Source: Myceligenerans crystallogenes
GTDB lineage: Bacteria; Actinomycetota; Actinomycetes; Actinomycetales; Cellulomonadaceae
NCBI RefSeq assembly: GCF_039529775.1
Contig: NZ_BAAANL010000001.1
Coordinates: 620,001-684,000 of the forward strand
Direction: 5' to 3'
DNA length: 64,000 nt
Shown here: positions 41,327 to 51,300 of the stretch, in pieces
Numbering within the stretch: position 1 is the first letter of the stretch
How the letters are laid out: the number at the start of each line of letters is the position of its first letter
Made by a program: the position numbers and the translations under genes
Notes under the pieces: model-generated
Seen by the model: only the letters and a program-made list of their open reading frames with translations
What the model was told of the DNA's origin: nothing
The model's database searches: none

Positions 41327-42994
41327 TCAGGCGTCGGGGGCCGCCGGAGCGTCCGGGGCGGAGGCCGAGCCGTTGCCGCGGGTGCGGCGGCGGGTTCGTG
41401 TCCGACGACGACGGTCGGTGCCGTCGCCGTTCTCCGCGGAGGACGCCGGGGCGGAGGTCTCGGCGGCGGCCTGGGGGGCGCCGGAGCGGGTGGCCGTCGT
41501 GCGGGCGGCGTCGTCGCTCGTGCGGCCGCTGCCGGAGCGACCGGTGCGGCTGCCGGAGCGCTCACCCGCACCGGGACGAGCGCCGCGGTTGCCCTCCGAG
41601 CGGCCCTTGCCGGCGCGCTTGCCGGTCTCGCCGAGGTCCTCGAGCTTCTCCGCGTCCAGGCCCTCCAGGGTGCGCTTGTCCTTGGGGAGGCGGCCCTTGG
41701 TGCCCTCGGGGATGCCGAGGTCGGAGAAGAGGTGCGGCGACGTGGAGTAGGTCTCGACCGGTTCCGGGATGTTGAGTTCCAGGGCCTTGTCGATGAGGGA
41801 CCAGCGGGGGACGTCGTCCCAGTCGACGAACGTGACGGCGGTGCCCTTGTTGCCGGCGCGGCCGGTGCGGCCCGTGCGGTGCAGGTAGGTGCGCTCGTCC
41901 TCGGGGCACTGGTAGTTCACGACGTGGGTGACGTCGTCGACGTCGATCCCGCGGGCGGCGACGTCGGTGGCGACGAGCACGTCGATCTTCTCGTTGCGGA
42001 ACGCGCGCAGGGCCTGCTCGCGGGCGCCCTGGCCGAGGTCGCCGTGGATGGCGCCGGCCGCGAAGCCGCGGTCGCGCAGCTCGTCCGCGACCTTGGCGGC
42101 CGTGCGCTTGGTGCGCGCGAACACGATCGTGCGGCCGCGGCCCTCGGCCTGCAGCAGGCGGGCCAGCACCTCGACCTTGTCCAGCGCGTGGGCGCGGTAC
42201 ACGACCTGCTTGATGTTCTTGACCGTGGCGCCCTCGTCCGGATCCGCCGCGCGGATGTGCGTGGGCTGCTTCATGTAGCGGCGGGCCATGTTGACGACCG
42301 CGCCGGGCATGGTCGCGCTGAACAGCATCGTGTGCCGCTGCGCCGGGGTGTTGGCGAGGATCTTCTCGACGTCGGGCAGGAAGCCGAGGTCGAGCATCTC
42401 GTCCGCCTCGTCGAGGACGACGGTGCCCGCGCGCAGCAGGGTGAGGTGGCCCTGGTTCATCAGGTCGATCATGCGTCCGGGCGTGCCGACGACGACGTCG
42501 ACGCCCTTCTTCAGCGTCGCGACCTGCGGCTCGTAGGCGCGGCCGCCGTACACCTGCACGATGCGCACGTCGCGCCGGGCCGACGCCGTCTCCAGGTCGT
42601 TGGCGACCTGGACCGCGAGCTCGCGCGTGGGGACGACGACGACGCCCTGCGGCTTGCCGGGCGCGACGAGCTGGTCGTAGCCCGGCTCGCCGGGCGCGAT
42701 GATCCGGTGCAGCAGCGGGACGCCGAAGCCCAGCGTCTTGCCGGTACCGGTCTTGGCCTGGCCGATGATGTCGTGCGCGCTCATCGCGACCGGCAGGGTC
42801 ATCGCCTGGATGGGGAAGGGGTGGGTGATGCCCGCGTCACGCAGGGCCTCGACGATCTCGGGGCGGACGCCGAAGTCCGCGAACGTCACGTCCTGGGCCT
42901 GGATCGCCGACGGCGTGCTGTAGTCGGGGGAATCGGTGGGCGTCTCGGCCGTGCTGGTGGCCGGGCTGTCGGTGGTGGTCACTGGCGCCTTCAT
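41327..42994 (-). CDS. DEAD-box ATP-dependent RNA helicase
   Basis: 555 residues. Complete motif series: Q-motif FADFGVRPEIVEAL with THPFPIQ, I (AKTGTGKTLGF), Ia (VPTRELAVQV), Ib (GTPGRMIDLM), II (VLDEADEMLDLGF), III (LFSATMP), V (ATDVAARGIDVDD) and VI (YLHRTGRTGRAGN). A basic Ser/Arg/Gly-rich C-terminal extension of about 110 residues ends in RRRRTRTRRRTRG, suited to RNA binding. Likely role in ribosome assembly or cold/stress RNA remodelling, RhlE-like. ATG 42994 is the start. The upstream minus-strand gap of 373 bases suggests a long leader. Confidence 0.95.
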   Translation of the reverse strand: MKAPVTTTDSPATSTAETPTDSPDYSTPSAIQAQDVTFADFGVRPEIVEALRDAGITHPFPIQAMTLPVAMSAHDIIGQAKTGTGKTLGFGVPLLHRIIAPGEPGYDQLVAPGKPQGVVVVPTRELAVQVANDLETASARRDVRIVQVYGGRAYEPQVATLKKGVDVVVGTPGRMIDLMNQGHLTLLRAGTVVLDEADEMLDLGFLPDVEKILANTPAQRHTMLFSATMPGAVVNMARRYMKQPTHIRAADPDEGATVKNIKQVVYRAHALDKVEVLARLLQAEGRGRTIVFARTKRTAAKVADELRDRGFAAGAIHGDLGQGAREQALRAFRNEKIDVLVATDVAARGIDVDDVTHVVNYQCPEDERTYLHRTGRTGRAGNKGTAVTFVDWDDVPRWSLIDKALELNIPEPVETYSTSPHLFSDLGIPEGTKGRLPKDKRTLEGLDAEKLEDLGETGKRAGKGRSEGNRGARPGAGERSGSRTGRSGSGRTSDDAARTTATRSGAPQAAAETSAPASSAENGDGTDRRRRTRTRRRTRGNGSASAPDAPAAPDA

Positions 42995-43278
42995 CTCTCG
43001 TCGGCGCGGAGGTGCCCCCTGTGGGCCGTCGGCCCGCGCCGTTCGTGCGGCAGCCGATCGTGAATTTCGTCGCGCGCCGGGTGCCTGTCGTGGCACCGCG
43101 GGCTGCGCGTCCCGCGGGCGGCCGCGAGGGCCGGAGGCGAGTCGGAAGTCGTGAACAGGACGACCGGGCAACCGATTACGGGCTCATGGTACGCGGTCGA
43201 GGTTTCGTCTGCGTTTTCCGGCGGCTCGCCGCCGTGTCGCGGGGCCGGGCCGGCGTGTCAGGCCAAGGCTCCTGGCCC
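42995..43278 (-). other. Long upstream region of the DEAD-box gene
   Basis: About 284 bases from the DUF3107 terminator to the helicase start, with no convincing gene on either strand. On the minus strand it would hold the helicase promoter and a long 5' leader. Several GC-rich stems are possible. No named riboswitch was recognised. Confidence 0.4.
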
Positions 43279-43327
43279 GGCCGCGGCCGGGCGGACGCCC
43301 GGGTACGGCGTCCGTCCGGCCGCGGCC
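43279..43327. terminator. Terminator hairpin downstream of the DUF3107 gene
   Basis: 21-bp stem, one G-U type mismatch: 43279-43299 (GGCCGCGGCCGGGCGGACGC plus C) pairs with 43307-43327. A second small AT-rich palindrome, GTTAAT TCGG ATTAAC (43328-43343), sits between it and the DUF3107 stop. Confidence 0.7.
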
Positions 43328-43367
43328 GTTAATTCGGATTAACGGATCGGTCCCTGGCCCGAAGGGG

Positions 43368-43589
43368 TCAGAGGGAGCCGAAGCCCACCCGGCGCTGCTC
43401 CTCGGAGCCGATCTCCACGTAGCCCACGTGCTGGGCGGGGATCATGACGCGGCGCCCGCGCGTGTCGGTGAACTCCAGCACACCGTCCGGCAGGGCCTTC
43501 TTCACCGCGGCCACGACGGCGTCCGCCCCCTCCTCGGTCTCGACGACGACCTCGCGCGGCAGGTGCTGCACACCGATGGTGACTTCCAC
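43368..43589 (-). CDS. DUF3107 small conserved actinobacterial protein
   Basis: 73 residues, the family's usual size of about 74. Starting at GTG 43589, five bases after AAGGAG, gives VEVTIGVQHLPREVVVETE as the N-terminus, which is the family's conserved beginning. RGRRVMIPAQHVGYVEIGSE follows, and it ends RRVGFGSL. An ATP-binding function has been suggested for DUF3107, but I cannot support one from sequence. Monocistronic and divergent from the DUF3152 gene. Confidence 0.92.
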   Translation of the reverse strand: MEVTIGVQHLPREVVVETEEGADAVVAAVKKALPDGVLEFTDTRGRRVMIPAQHVGYVEIGSEEQRRVGFGSL

Positions 43590-43773
43590 GTTCTCTCCTT
43601 CGCGTGCGCCCCTCAGGGGCGGCCGGTCGCCGGGTAATCCGGCTCGTCGCGATCCTAACCGCGGCCCGGGAGGCGGGCCGTGCGTTTTCGCCCAGGGCCG
43701 ATGAACGGTATCGGACCGCCCGCGGCTCACACCGAAGGAGGAACGTGACCGGGTCGTGACCTACGATGAGGGC

Positions 43774-44670
43774 GTGACCAAGGCTCGCCGACCCGGCCGG
43801 ACCGTACTGGCGCTTGCCGCCGTACTGGTCGTCGGGCTGACCGCCGGTACGGCCGTGACCGCCTGGCAGAGCCCGCGGGAGTCCTACGCGGCGGTCCAGG
43901 GGATCCTCGGCGTCGAGACCGCGGACGCCGCGTCGTCGGGCACGCATCGGGCCGGCGCCGCGTCCTCGGGCACGGCGTCGTCGGACACCGTGCACGCGGC
44001 GCTCGGCGCGGCCGGCGTGAGCCCGGCGCCGGCGCCGGGGCTGCTGGTGCGCCAGGTCGCCCCGCGGCTCGTGCGCGAGCCCGTTCCCGAGCCGGGGTCG
44101 GGGCTGCTCGGGGACGACATCGAGGTGCCCGAGAACTTGTCCGGAAGGCTCGGTACGGCTCAGGGGCGGGTGCGCGCGCCGGGGGACGGCGAGGTCCTGC
44201 GGGTGCGGGTGCGGGTCGAACGAGGGCTTCCCGTGGACCGGGACGTGTTCGCGGACGCCGTGATGAAGACGCTGAACGACCGGCGCGGGTGGTCGTCCGT
44301 GGACGGGGTGACCTTCGCGCGGACCGACGGCGCGGACCACGACTTCAGCGTGGTGCTGGCCGGGCCGGACACCACCGACGAGCTGTGCGCGCCGCTCGAC
44401 ACCGGCGGATCGCTGTCCTGCGGCGTCATCGGGATGGCCGTGCTGAACTTCAGGCGCTGGGCGTTCGGGTCGCACGCCTGGGACGACATCACGGAGTACC
44501 GGAAGTACCTGGTCAGCCACGAGGTCGGTCATGTCATCGGGCACGGCCACGACCTCTGCGCGGGCAAGGGCGAGAAGGCCACGGTGATGGTCCAGCAGAC
44601 CAAGTCGACGCGGGGCTGCATCCCGGAACCGTGGCCGGCCCCGGACGCCGGGCGCGCGGAGCGGCGCTGA
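43774..44670 (+). CDS. DUF3152 secreted or membrane-anchored zinc metalloprotease-like protein
   Basis: 298 residues. An N-terminal signal/anchor (TVLALAAVLVVGLTAGTAVT, about 10-29) is followed by an Ala/Ser-rich low-complexity stretch. The DUF3152 catalytic domain (about 150-290) contains DDRRGWSSVDGVTFAR and the zinc motif HEVGHVIGHGHDLC (about 249-262), an HExxHxxGH form close to metzincins. Cys pairs (ELCAPLD, LSCGVIG, DLC, RGCIPEP) may form disulfides. GTG 43774 is preferred. GTG 43756 lies 14 bases after GGAGG and cannot be excluded. Substrate unknown. Confidence 0.85.
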   Translation: MTKARRPGRTVLALAAVLVVGLTAGTAVTAWQSPRESYAAVQGILGVETADAASSGTHRAGAASSGTASSDTVHAALGAAGVSPAPAPGLLVRQVAPRLVREPVPEPGSGLLGDDIEVPENLSGRLGTAQGRVRAPGDGEVLRVRVRVERGLPVDRDVFADAVMKTLNDRRGWSSVDGVTFARTDGADHDFSVVLAGPDTTDELCAPLDTGGSLSCGVIGMAVLNFRRWAFGSHAWDDITEYRKYLVSHEVGHVIGHGHDLCAGKGEKATVMVQQTKSTRGCIPEPWPAPDAGRAERR

Positions 44671-44863
44671 TCGCGGGCTGATCCGGCCGGTGGCGGCGCG
44701 CTTCGCGGCCGGCGTGACGCGCGCCTCCTGAGGGCGACGGCGCTCGCGCGGCGCGGGTTTTCTGTGACGGTCCGGACGTCCCGCACGGCGGCAGGCCGGG
44801 GCCGGTCCGGCGTCCTGGGCGGGCACGCCGCGCGTACTGCGGTGACCGCGCAGGTCCGGGCGA

Positions 44864-47800
44864 ATGTCAGTGGCTCGTGATGTGATGCTCCGCGTGACGA
44901 CGGCTCTCCCGAGACTCCGGTTGGTGCCGCCCGCGCGACAGGCGGGCGGCACCGGTGCGCCCGCGCTCGACGCGGCGCAGGCCGAGGCGGTCGCGGTCGC
45001 GGCGGCCCGGCCGGTCACGCTCGTGGCGGGCGCGCCGGGGACGGGGAAGACGACGGTGGCCGCGCAGGTGGCGGTCGAGGCGCTGGCCGGGGGCCTGCAG
45101 CCGGAACGGGTGCTGGTGCTCGCCGCGTCGCGGCGGTCGGCGGCACGGATGCGGGACGACGTCGCCGCGCGGGCCGGCCGGACGGTCGGGGCGCCGATGG
45201 TGCGGACCGTGGCGTCGGCGGCGTTCGCCGTGCTGCGCACCCGGGAGCTGGCGCTCGACGGACCGCCGCCGACCCTTGTCTCGGGGCCCGAGCAGGACCT
45301 GGTGCTCGCGGAGCTGCTCGCCGGCCATGCCGCGGACCAGGGGGCGGCGCTGGAGCTGCCGCCGGGCCTGCCGCCCGAGTCCCTCGGACTGCGCGGCCTG
45401 CGTCAGGAGCTGCGCGACCTGCTGATGCGTGCGGCGGAGCGCGGGCTGGGGCCCGTCGAGCTGCACCGGCTGGGCCGTGCCCACGAGCGGCCGGAGTGGG
45501 TGATGGCCGCCAAGCTCTACGAGGAGTACCTGGACGTCATGACCCTGCGGTCGGGGACGCCCGACACGGGGGCGCGCTTCGACCCGGCGGTCGTCGTGGA
45601 CGAGGCGGCCCAGGCCCTGCGGTCCTGGGAGGCGGACCTGCCGGATCTGCCGCGGCCCCGGTGGGACCTCGTCGTGGTGGACGACTACCAGGAGGCCACC
45701 GCCGCGACCGCCCGGCTCCTGCACGTGCTGCGCGACGACGGCGCCCGGCTCGTCCTGCTGGGCGACCCGGACAGCGCGGTGCAGGGATTCCGCGGTGCCG
45801 CCCCGGGGCTGGTGGGGCGAGCCGCGGGGAGTTCCGGCTCCGGGGTCGTGGGAGCGTTCGACGCCGCGCTGGTCGTGCTGGGCACGGCCTGGCGGCAGGG
45901 CGCGGAGCTGCGTGCGGTGACGCGAGCGGTGACCGGGCGCATCCCCGTGCTCGCGAGCGCGCTGCACCGCCGGGCCGCGGCGAGGCCGGAGGATCTGCCG
46001 GGCGCCGGCGGGGCAGGCGGTGCCAGTGGGGCAGGCGGCGCTGGTGGGACAGGCGGCGCCGGCCCGGAAGCCGGTGTGCCGCAGGACGGCGCGCGGCAGG
46101 ACGGCGCGCGGCAGGACGGCGCGCCGGAGGCCGGGGCCGGGCGGGCGGCCGCTGGATCGCTGCTGCCCGTCGGCCCGTCCGGTGCCGAGGTCGCCGTGCT
46201 GCCCGGGGCGGCGCAGGAGGCGGCGTGGATCGCGCGGGAGCTGCGCGCCGAGCACCTGCTGTACGGGACGCCGTGGGAGCGCATGGCCGTGATCGCGCGC
46301 AGCGGTACGCGGCTGGCGGCGCTGCGGCGGGAACTCGCGTCGGCGTCGGTGCCGGTGGCGTTCCTGGGGTCGGACCTGCCGCTGCGGGACGAGCCCGCCG
46401 TGGCCCCGCTGCTCGCCGCCGTCCGGGTGGCCGCGGGGGCGCCGAGGGGAAGCCTGGAGGCCCTCCTCGCGGCCGAGATCGACGGGCCCGGGGCCGGGTC
46501 GCTCGATCCGGTCACCGCGGCCCTGCTGCTCACCTCGCCGGTGGGCGGGCTCGACGCCGTGGCGCTGCGGCGCCTGCGCCGCGCCCTGCGCTCGGAGGAG
46601 CTGGCGGCCGGCGGCGGGCGCAGCTCGGACACCCTGCTCGTCGAGGTCCTCGGGGATCCGGCGCGGGCCGAGCTGCTGCCCGATGCGGTGCGGCGGGCGC
46701 CGGTCCAGGTCGCGCGAGTGCTCGCGGCGGGCCGGGTCGCGGCGGCCGAGCCGGGGGCCACCGCGCAGACGGTGCTCTGGGCGGTGTGGGACGCGACGGG
46801 ACTGGCCGAACGCTGGCGCAGGTACGCGCTGGGCGGCGGCCCGGGCGCGCTGCGCGCCGACCGCGACCTGGACGCGGTGCTCGCGCTCTTCCGCGCCGCG
46901 GAGACCTTCGTGGACCGGATGCCCGGGGCGCCCGTTCCGGCGTTCGTCGACTACCTCGAGTCACAGGACCTGCCCGCGGACTCGCTGGCGGCGGCGGGCA
47001 CGGGGGCGGGGGCCGTCGAGGCGCTCACCCCTGCCGGGGCCGCGGGGCGCGAGTGGGACGTCGTCGTCGTCGCGGGCGTGCAGGACGGCGTCTGGCCCGA
47101 TCTGCGCCTGCGCGACTCGCTGCTCGGTTCGCAGGCCCTCGTCGAACTGTCCGCGGGCCGGACCGACGACGCCCGCGTGCACGGCGCCGAGGCGCGCCGC
47201 CAGGTGCTGGCCGACGAGCTCCGCGCGTTCGCGGTCGCGACCTCCCGTGCCCGGCGCCGGTTGCTGGTCACCGCCGTCGAGGACGCCGAGGACGCGCCGA
47301 GCGTGTTCTGCGACCTCGTCGCCCCGAGGAACGACGACGGCGAGGGCCCGGATCCCCGGCGCACGGAGGTCGGCCCGCCGCTGGACCTGCGCGGAGTGGT
47401 CGCCGCTGCCCGCGCGGAACTCGTGCGCGCGATCACGGCCGCGGCCGCGGCGATGCCGGCCGCGGGTCCCGTCGACGGGGCGGACGTCGCCGAGCCCGCG
47501 CGGGCTGCCGCGCGGCTGCTGGCCGAGCTGGCCGGGGCCGGGATCGCCGAGGCGGATCCCACCACGTGGTACGGCGTGGCCGGGGCCTCGAGCGAGGCGC
47601 CGCTGTGGGGGCCGGGGCAGTCGGTGACGGTGTCGCCGTCGAAGGTGGAGACGGTCTCGACGTGCGCGCTGCGCTGGGTGTTCGAGGCGGCGGGCGGCAC
47701 CGCGCCGGACGCCACCCACCAGAGCCTGGGCACCCTGCTGCACTCCATCGCGCAGGAGCATCCGGCCGGCGCGCTGCACGAGCTCAAGGCCGAGCTCGAC

Positions 47801-48370
47801 CGGCGCTGGCCGGAACTCGCCCTGCCCGAGGGCTGGCCCTCCCGGCAGCTGCGCGGGCGGGCCGAGCAGATGGTGGAGCGGCTGGCCGCCTACCTCGCGG
47901 GCTCGGGCGAGCCCCTGCTCGTCGAGGCGGACTTCGACGTGCGCGTGGGCCGGGCGCGCCTGCGCGGCCAGGTCGACCGGGTCGAGGACGCGGGCGAGGG
48001 CGGCGTGCGGGTCGCAGACCTCAAGACGGGCAAGTCGGCGCAGTCCAAGGCCGAGGCGACCGAGAACCCCCAGCTCGGGGCCTACCAGCTGGCCGTGGAC
48101 GAGGGCGCGCTGGACCTCCCGGAGGGCACGGTCAGCAAGGGCGCGAGCCTCGTCTACGTGGGGACGCCGACCGTCGGCGCGACCGTGCGTGAGCAGCCCT
48201 CGCTGGAGCCCGGGCCGGACGGCCGGTCCTGGGCGCACGAGGTCGTCGAGAACGCCGCGGACACCATGGCCTCCGCGAGCTTCGCCGCGCAGCGCAACAA
48301 GCTGTGCGACATGTGCGCGGTGCGCCGCTCCTGCCCGCTGCAGCCCGAGGGCCGGAAGGTGGTCGAATGA
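44864..48370 (+). CDS. adnA: Helicase-nuclease subunit AdnA
   Basis: First subunit of the actinobacterial AdnAB motor-nuclease that resects double-strand breaks. 1168 residues. Superfamily 1 motifs: Walker A GAPGTGKTT (about 55-63), motif II VVVDDYQEAT (about 269-278), in which the usual Asp-Glu is Asp-Asp, and motif VI VATSRARRRLL. A RecB/AddB-type nuclease lies at the C-terminus: DLKTGK (about 1052), QLGAYQLAV, and four cysteines (one near 934 in VSTCALRW, three in LCDMCAVRRSC at about 1147-1157) in AddB iron-sulfur spacing. A Gly/Ala/Asp-rich repeat tract (about 378-428) includes three QDGA(R/P) units. The stop overlaps adnB (ATGA). Start 44864 is uncertain; ATG 44885 is in frame. Confidence 0.92.
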   Translation: MSVARDVMLRVTTALPRLRLVPPARQAGGTGAPALDAAQAEAVAVAAARPVTLVAGAPGTGKTTVAAQVAVEALAGGLQPERVLVLAASRRSAARMRDDVAARAGRTVGAPMVRTVASAAFAVLRTRELALDGPPPTLVSGPEQDLVLAELLAGHAADQGAALELPPGLPPESLGLRGLRQELRDLLMRAAERGLGPVELHRLGRAHERPEWVMAAKLYEEYLDVMTLRSGTPDTGARFDPAVVVDEAAQALRSWEADLPDLPRPRWDLVVVDDYQEATAATARLLHVLRDDGARLVLLGDPDSAVQGFRGAAPGLVGRAAGSSGSGVVGAFDAALVVLGTAWRQGAELRAVTRAVTGRIPVLASALHRRAAARPEDLPGAGGAGGASGAGGAGGTGGAGPEAGVPQDGARQDGARQDGAPEAGAGRAAAGSLLPVGPSGAEVAVLPGAAQEAAWIARELRAEHLLYGTPWERMAVIARSGTRLAALRRELASASVPVAFLGSDLPLRDEPAVAPLLAAVRVAAGAPRGSLEALLAAEIDGPGAGSLDPVTAALLLTSPVGGLDAVALRRLRRALRSEELAAGGGRSSDTLLVEVLGDPARAELLPDAVRRAPVQVARVLAAGRVAAAEPGATAQTVLWAVWDATGLAERWRRYALGGGPGALRADRDLDAVLALFRAAETFVDRMPGAPVPAFVDYLESQDLPADSLAAAGTGAGAVEALTPAGAAGREWDVVVVAGVQDGVWPDLRLRDSLLGSQALVELSAGRTDDARVHGAEARRQVLADELRAFAVATSRARRRLLVTAVEDAEDAPSVFCDLVAPRNDDGEGPDPRRTEVGPPLDLRGVVAAARAELVRAITAAAAAMPAAGPVDGADVAEPARAAARLLAELAGAGIAEADPTTWYGVAGASSEAPLWGPGQSVTVSPSKVETVSTCALRWVFEAAGGTAPDATHQSLGTLLHSIAQEHPAGALHELKAELDRRWPELALPEGWPSRQLRGRAEQMVERLAAYLAGSGEPLLVEADFDVRVGRARLRGQVDRVEDAGEGGVRVADLKTGKSAQSKAEATENPQLGAYQLAVDEGALDLPEGTVSKGASLVYVGTPTVGATVREQPSLEPGPDGRSWAHEVVENAADTMASASFAAQRNKLCDMCAVRRSCPLQPEGRKVVE

Positions 48371-51300
48371 GTCAGGACGCCCTGTTCGGTGACGACCTCG
48401 TCATCAACGAGGATTTCCTCACCTCCCGTGACGCGGCCTCGGATCTGCGCCGCACCCAGGACCGCGCGCTCTCCGAGGCCGGGCGCCCCCGGCTGTCGGC
48501 GCGCGCCATCGCGCGGCTGCTCGGCCGGCCCGAGCCCACGCACGAGCAGGAGGCCGTGATCGAGGCGCCGCTGGAACCCGCGCTGGTGGTCGCGGGCGCC
48601 GGTTCCGGCAAGACCGAGACGATGGCGGCGCGCGTGGTGTGGCTCATCGCCAACCGGCTCGTGTCACCGGAGCAGGTGCTCGGCCTGACGTTCACCCGCA
48701 AGGCCGCCGGGGAACTCTCCCAGCGCGTCCAGACCCGGCTCGCGCAGCTGGCGCGGGCGCTCGGCGAGGAGTCGGGCGAGGCCCTGCCGGGAGCCGCGGA
48801 CCTCGCCATCGACCGGCCCACCATCGCGACCTACAACGCGTACGCCGCCTCCCTGGTCGCCGATCACGGCCTGCGGCTCGGGGTCGAGCCGAGCGCCCGC
48901 CTGCTCGGCGAGGCGGAGCAGTGGCAGCTCGCGTCGCAGGTGGTGGAGTCCTGGGCGGGCGACCTCGACACGGACAAGGCCGTGAGCACGGTCGTCGCCG
49001 CGGTCGTCGCGCTGTCCGGTGCGCTGGGCGAGCACCTGATCGACCCCGCCGACGCCCGCTCGCGCCTGCTCGCCATGGCCGAGCACCTGGACGGGATCCC
49101 CCTGGGGGACAGGCAGCGCAAGCGCACCAAGGACGTGGACCAGCTCATCGCGTCGGTCGCCGAACGCGCCCGGCTGATCGACCTCGTGGTGGAGTACCGC
49201 CGGCGCAAGCGCGTCGCCGAGACCCTGGACTTCGGCGACCAGGTCGCGTTCGCCGCGGAACTCGCCCGGTCCGTCCCGGCGGTCGGCACGGCGGAGCGGT
49301 CCCGGTTCGCCGTCGTCCTGCTCGACGAGTACCAGGACACCTCGTACGCGCAGGTGGAACTGCTCAGCGGGCTGTTCGGCGACGGGCACCCGGTGATCGC
49401 CGTCGGCGACCCGCACCAGTCCATCTACGGCTGGCGCGGCGCGTCGGCCTCCGGCCTCGCGCGCTTCCCCGAGCGCTTCCGCCGGGACGACGGCGTCGCC
49501 GCCGGGGTCCACTACCTGTCCACCTCCTGGCGCAACGACGCCGCGGTCCTCACGGCCGCCAACATCGTGTCGGCACCGCTGCGGGAGCCGGGATCGGGCG
49601 GCGGCGCCGCGGGCGGAGACGGCCCGGTCGCCGGAGGAGGCACGACGACGCCGCGCGCGGGCGCGCGGGTCCACGTCCCGCCCCTCGACCTTCGTCCGGG
49701 CGCCGGCACCGGACAGGTCTCCGCGCACGTCGCGGCGACCATGGAGGAGGAGGCCGCGGCCGTCGCCGAATGGGTCGCCGGGCGCTGGCGCCCCGGCTCC
49801 CACCCGGACGGCCGCGTCACGGCGGCCGTGCTGTGCCGCGCGCGCTCGCAGTTCACGGCGGTCGAGGTCGCGCTCCGGTCGCACGGGCTCCCGGTCGAGG
49901 TCGTGGGCCTCGGCGGCCTGCTCACCACGCCCGAGGTGGTCGACGTCGTCGCGCTCCTGGAAGCCGCGCACGACCCGTCGCGCGGGGACTCGCTCCTGCG
50001 CCTCCTGACGGGACCGCGCGTCCACCTCGGAGCGGCGGACCTGCTCGCCCTGGGCTCCTGGGCCGCCGACATCGCCCGCGAGGACGACCCGCGCCGGGCG
50101 GCGCCCGCCGACGGGCCCGCGACGGCGGCCGGCACGGATGCGGGGACGGCCCGGAGCTCGGGCTCGCGGTCCGACGGTCCGCGGCCGGGGCAGGGGACGC
50201 CGGCCGGCGCCCTGGCCGGCCGAGCCGGCGAGCCCGCGTCGGAGAACGCGACCGGTGCGGACGAGGACGTGACGGTGGTCGAGGGCGACGTCGTCGACCA
50301 CCGGTCGATCATCGACGCGCTCGACGACCTGCCCGAACCCGGGCACGCGGCTCGCGACGGCCGCGTCCTCACCCCTGAGGGGCACACCCGGCTGACGGCC
50401 CTCGCGGAGGTGCTGCGCGGCATGCGCGGGCTCACCTACCTCTCGCTCCCGGAGCTGGTGGTCCAGGCGGAACGCGCGCTCGGCCTGGACGTCGAGGCGG
50501 TCACGGCGGCCACGCTCACCGCCGCGGGTGCCCTGGGCGCGGTGAGCGATCGCGGCCGGGAGCACCTCGACGCGTTCCGCGACGTGGCGGCGTCGTTCGC
50601 GCAGTCGGCCGACGTCGCCACGCTCGGCGCGTTCCTCGCCTGGCTCGGTGTCGCCGGCACCCGGGAGAACGGGCTCGACATGCCCGTCCGGGAACCGGAC
50701 CCGGATGCCGTCCAGATCATCACCGCGCACGCCGCCAAGGGGCTGGAGTGGGACGTCGTGGCGGTGCCCGGCCTGGTCGGCGGCGTCTTCCCGGCGTTCG
50801 ACCGCGGCGCGCGCTCCGGCGAGAAGTCCAGCGGCTGGCTGAGCGGCCTGGGCGAGCTCCCGTACCACCTGCGCGGCGACGCCGAGGATCTCCCGGCGTT
50901 CCGCTGGGAGGCGGCGTCGGACACGAAAGACCTCGTGGCGCTGCGCGAGGAGTTCAAGGAGGACTGCGGCACCCACCGCCTGGCCGAGGAACGCCGCCTC
51001 GCCTACGTCGCGTTCACGAGGGCCCGCCGCGACCTCCTGCTGACGGGCTCCTGGTGGGGCACCGCGACCCGGGTCCGGGAACTGTCGGTCTTCCTGGAGG
51101 AACTGACCCAGGCGGGCCTGATCTCGACCGAGGGCTGGGCCGCCCCGCCCGCCCCCGACGCCGAGAACCCGCGCGGCCTCGTCACGGAAGCAGGGATCTG
51201 GCCCGCCGGGGCAGCGGGCGCCGAGCCGGCGGATCGCGCGGAGCCCGAGCCGCGCGCGCCCGTCGTCGTCGCCCGCACGGTGCTGCGTGCGACGGCGGCG

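Noticed and set aside
41327..42994. DEAD-box helicase as part of a defence system
   Set aside because: Motifs and basic tail match housekeeping RhlE-like RNA helicases, and no nuclease or methylase partner is adjacent.
43012..43332. Small plus-strand ORFs in the DEAD-box gene upstream region
   Set aside because: Arg/Gly/Pro-biased, run through a terminator stem, no ribosome site and no recognisable motif.
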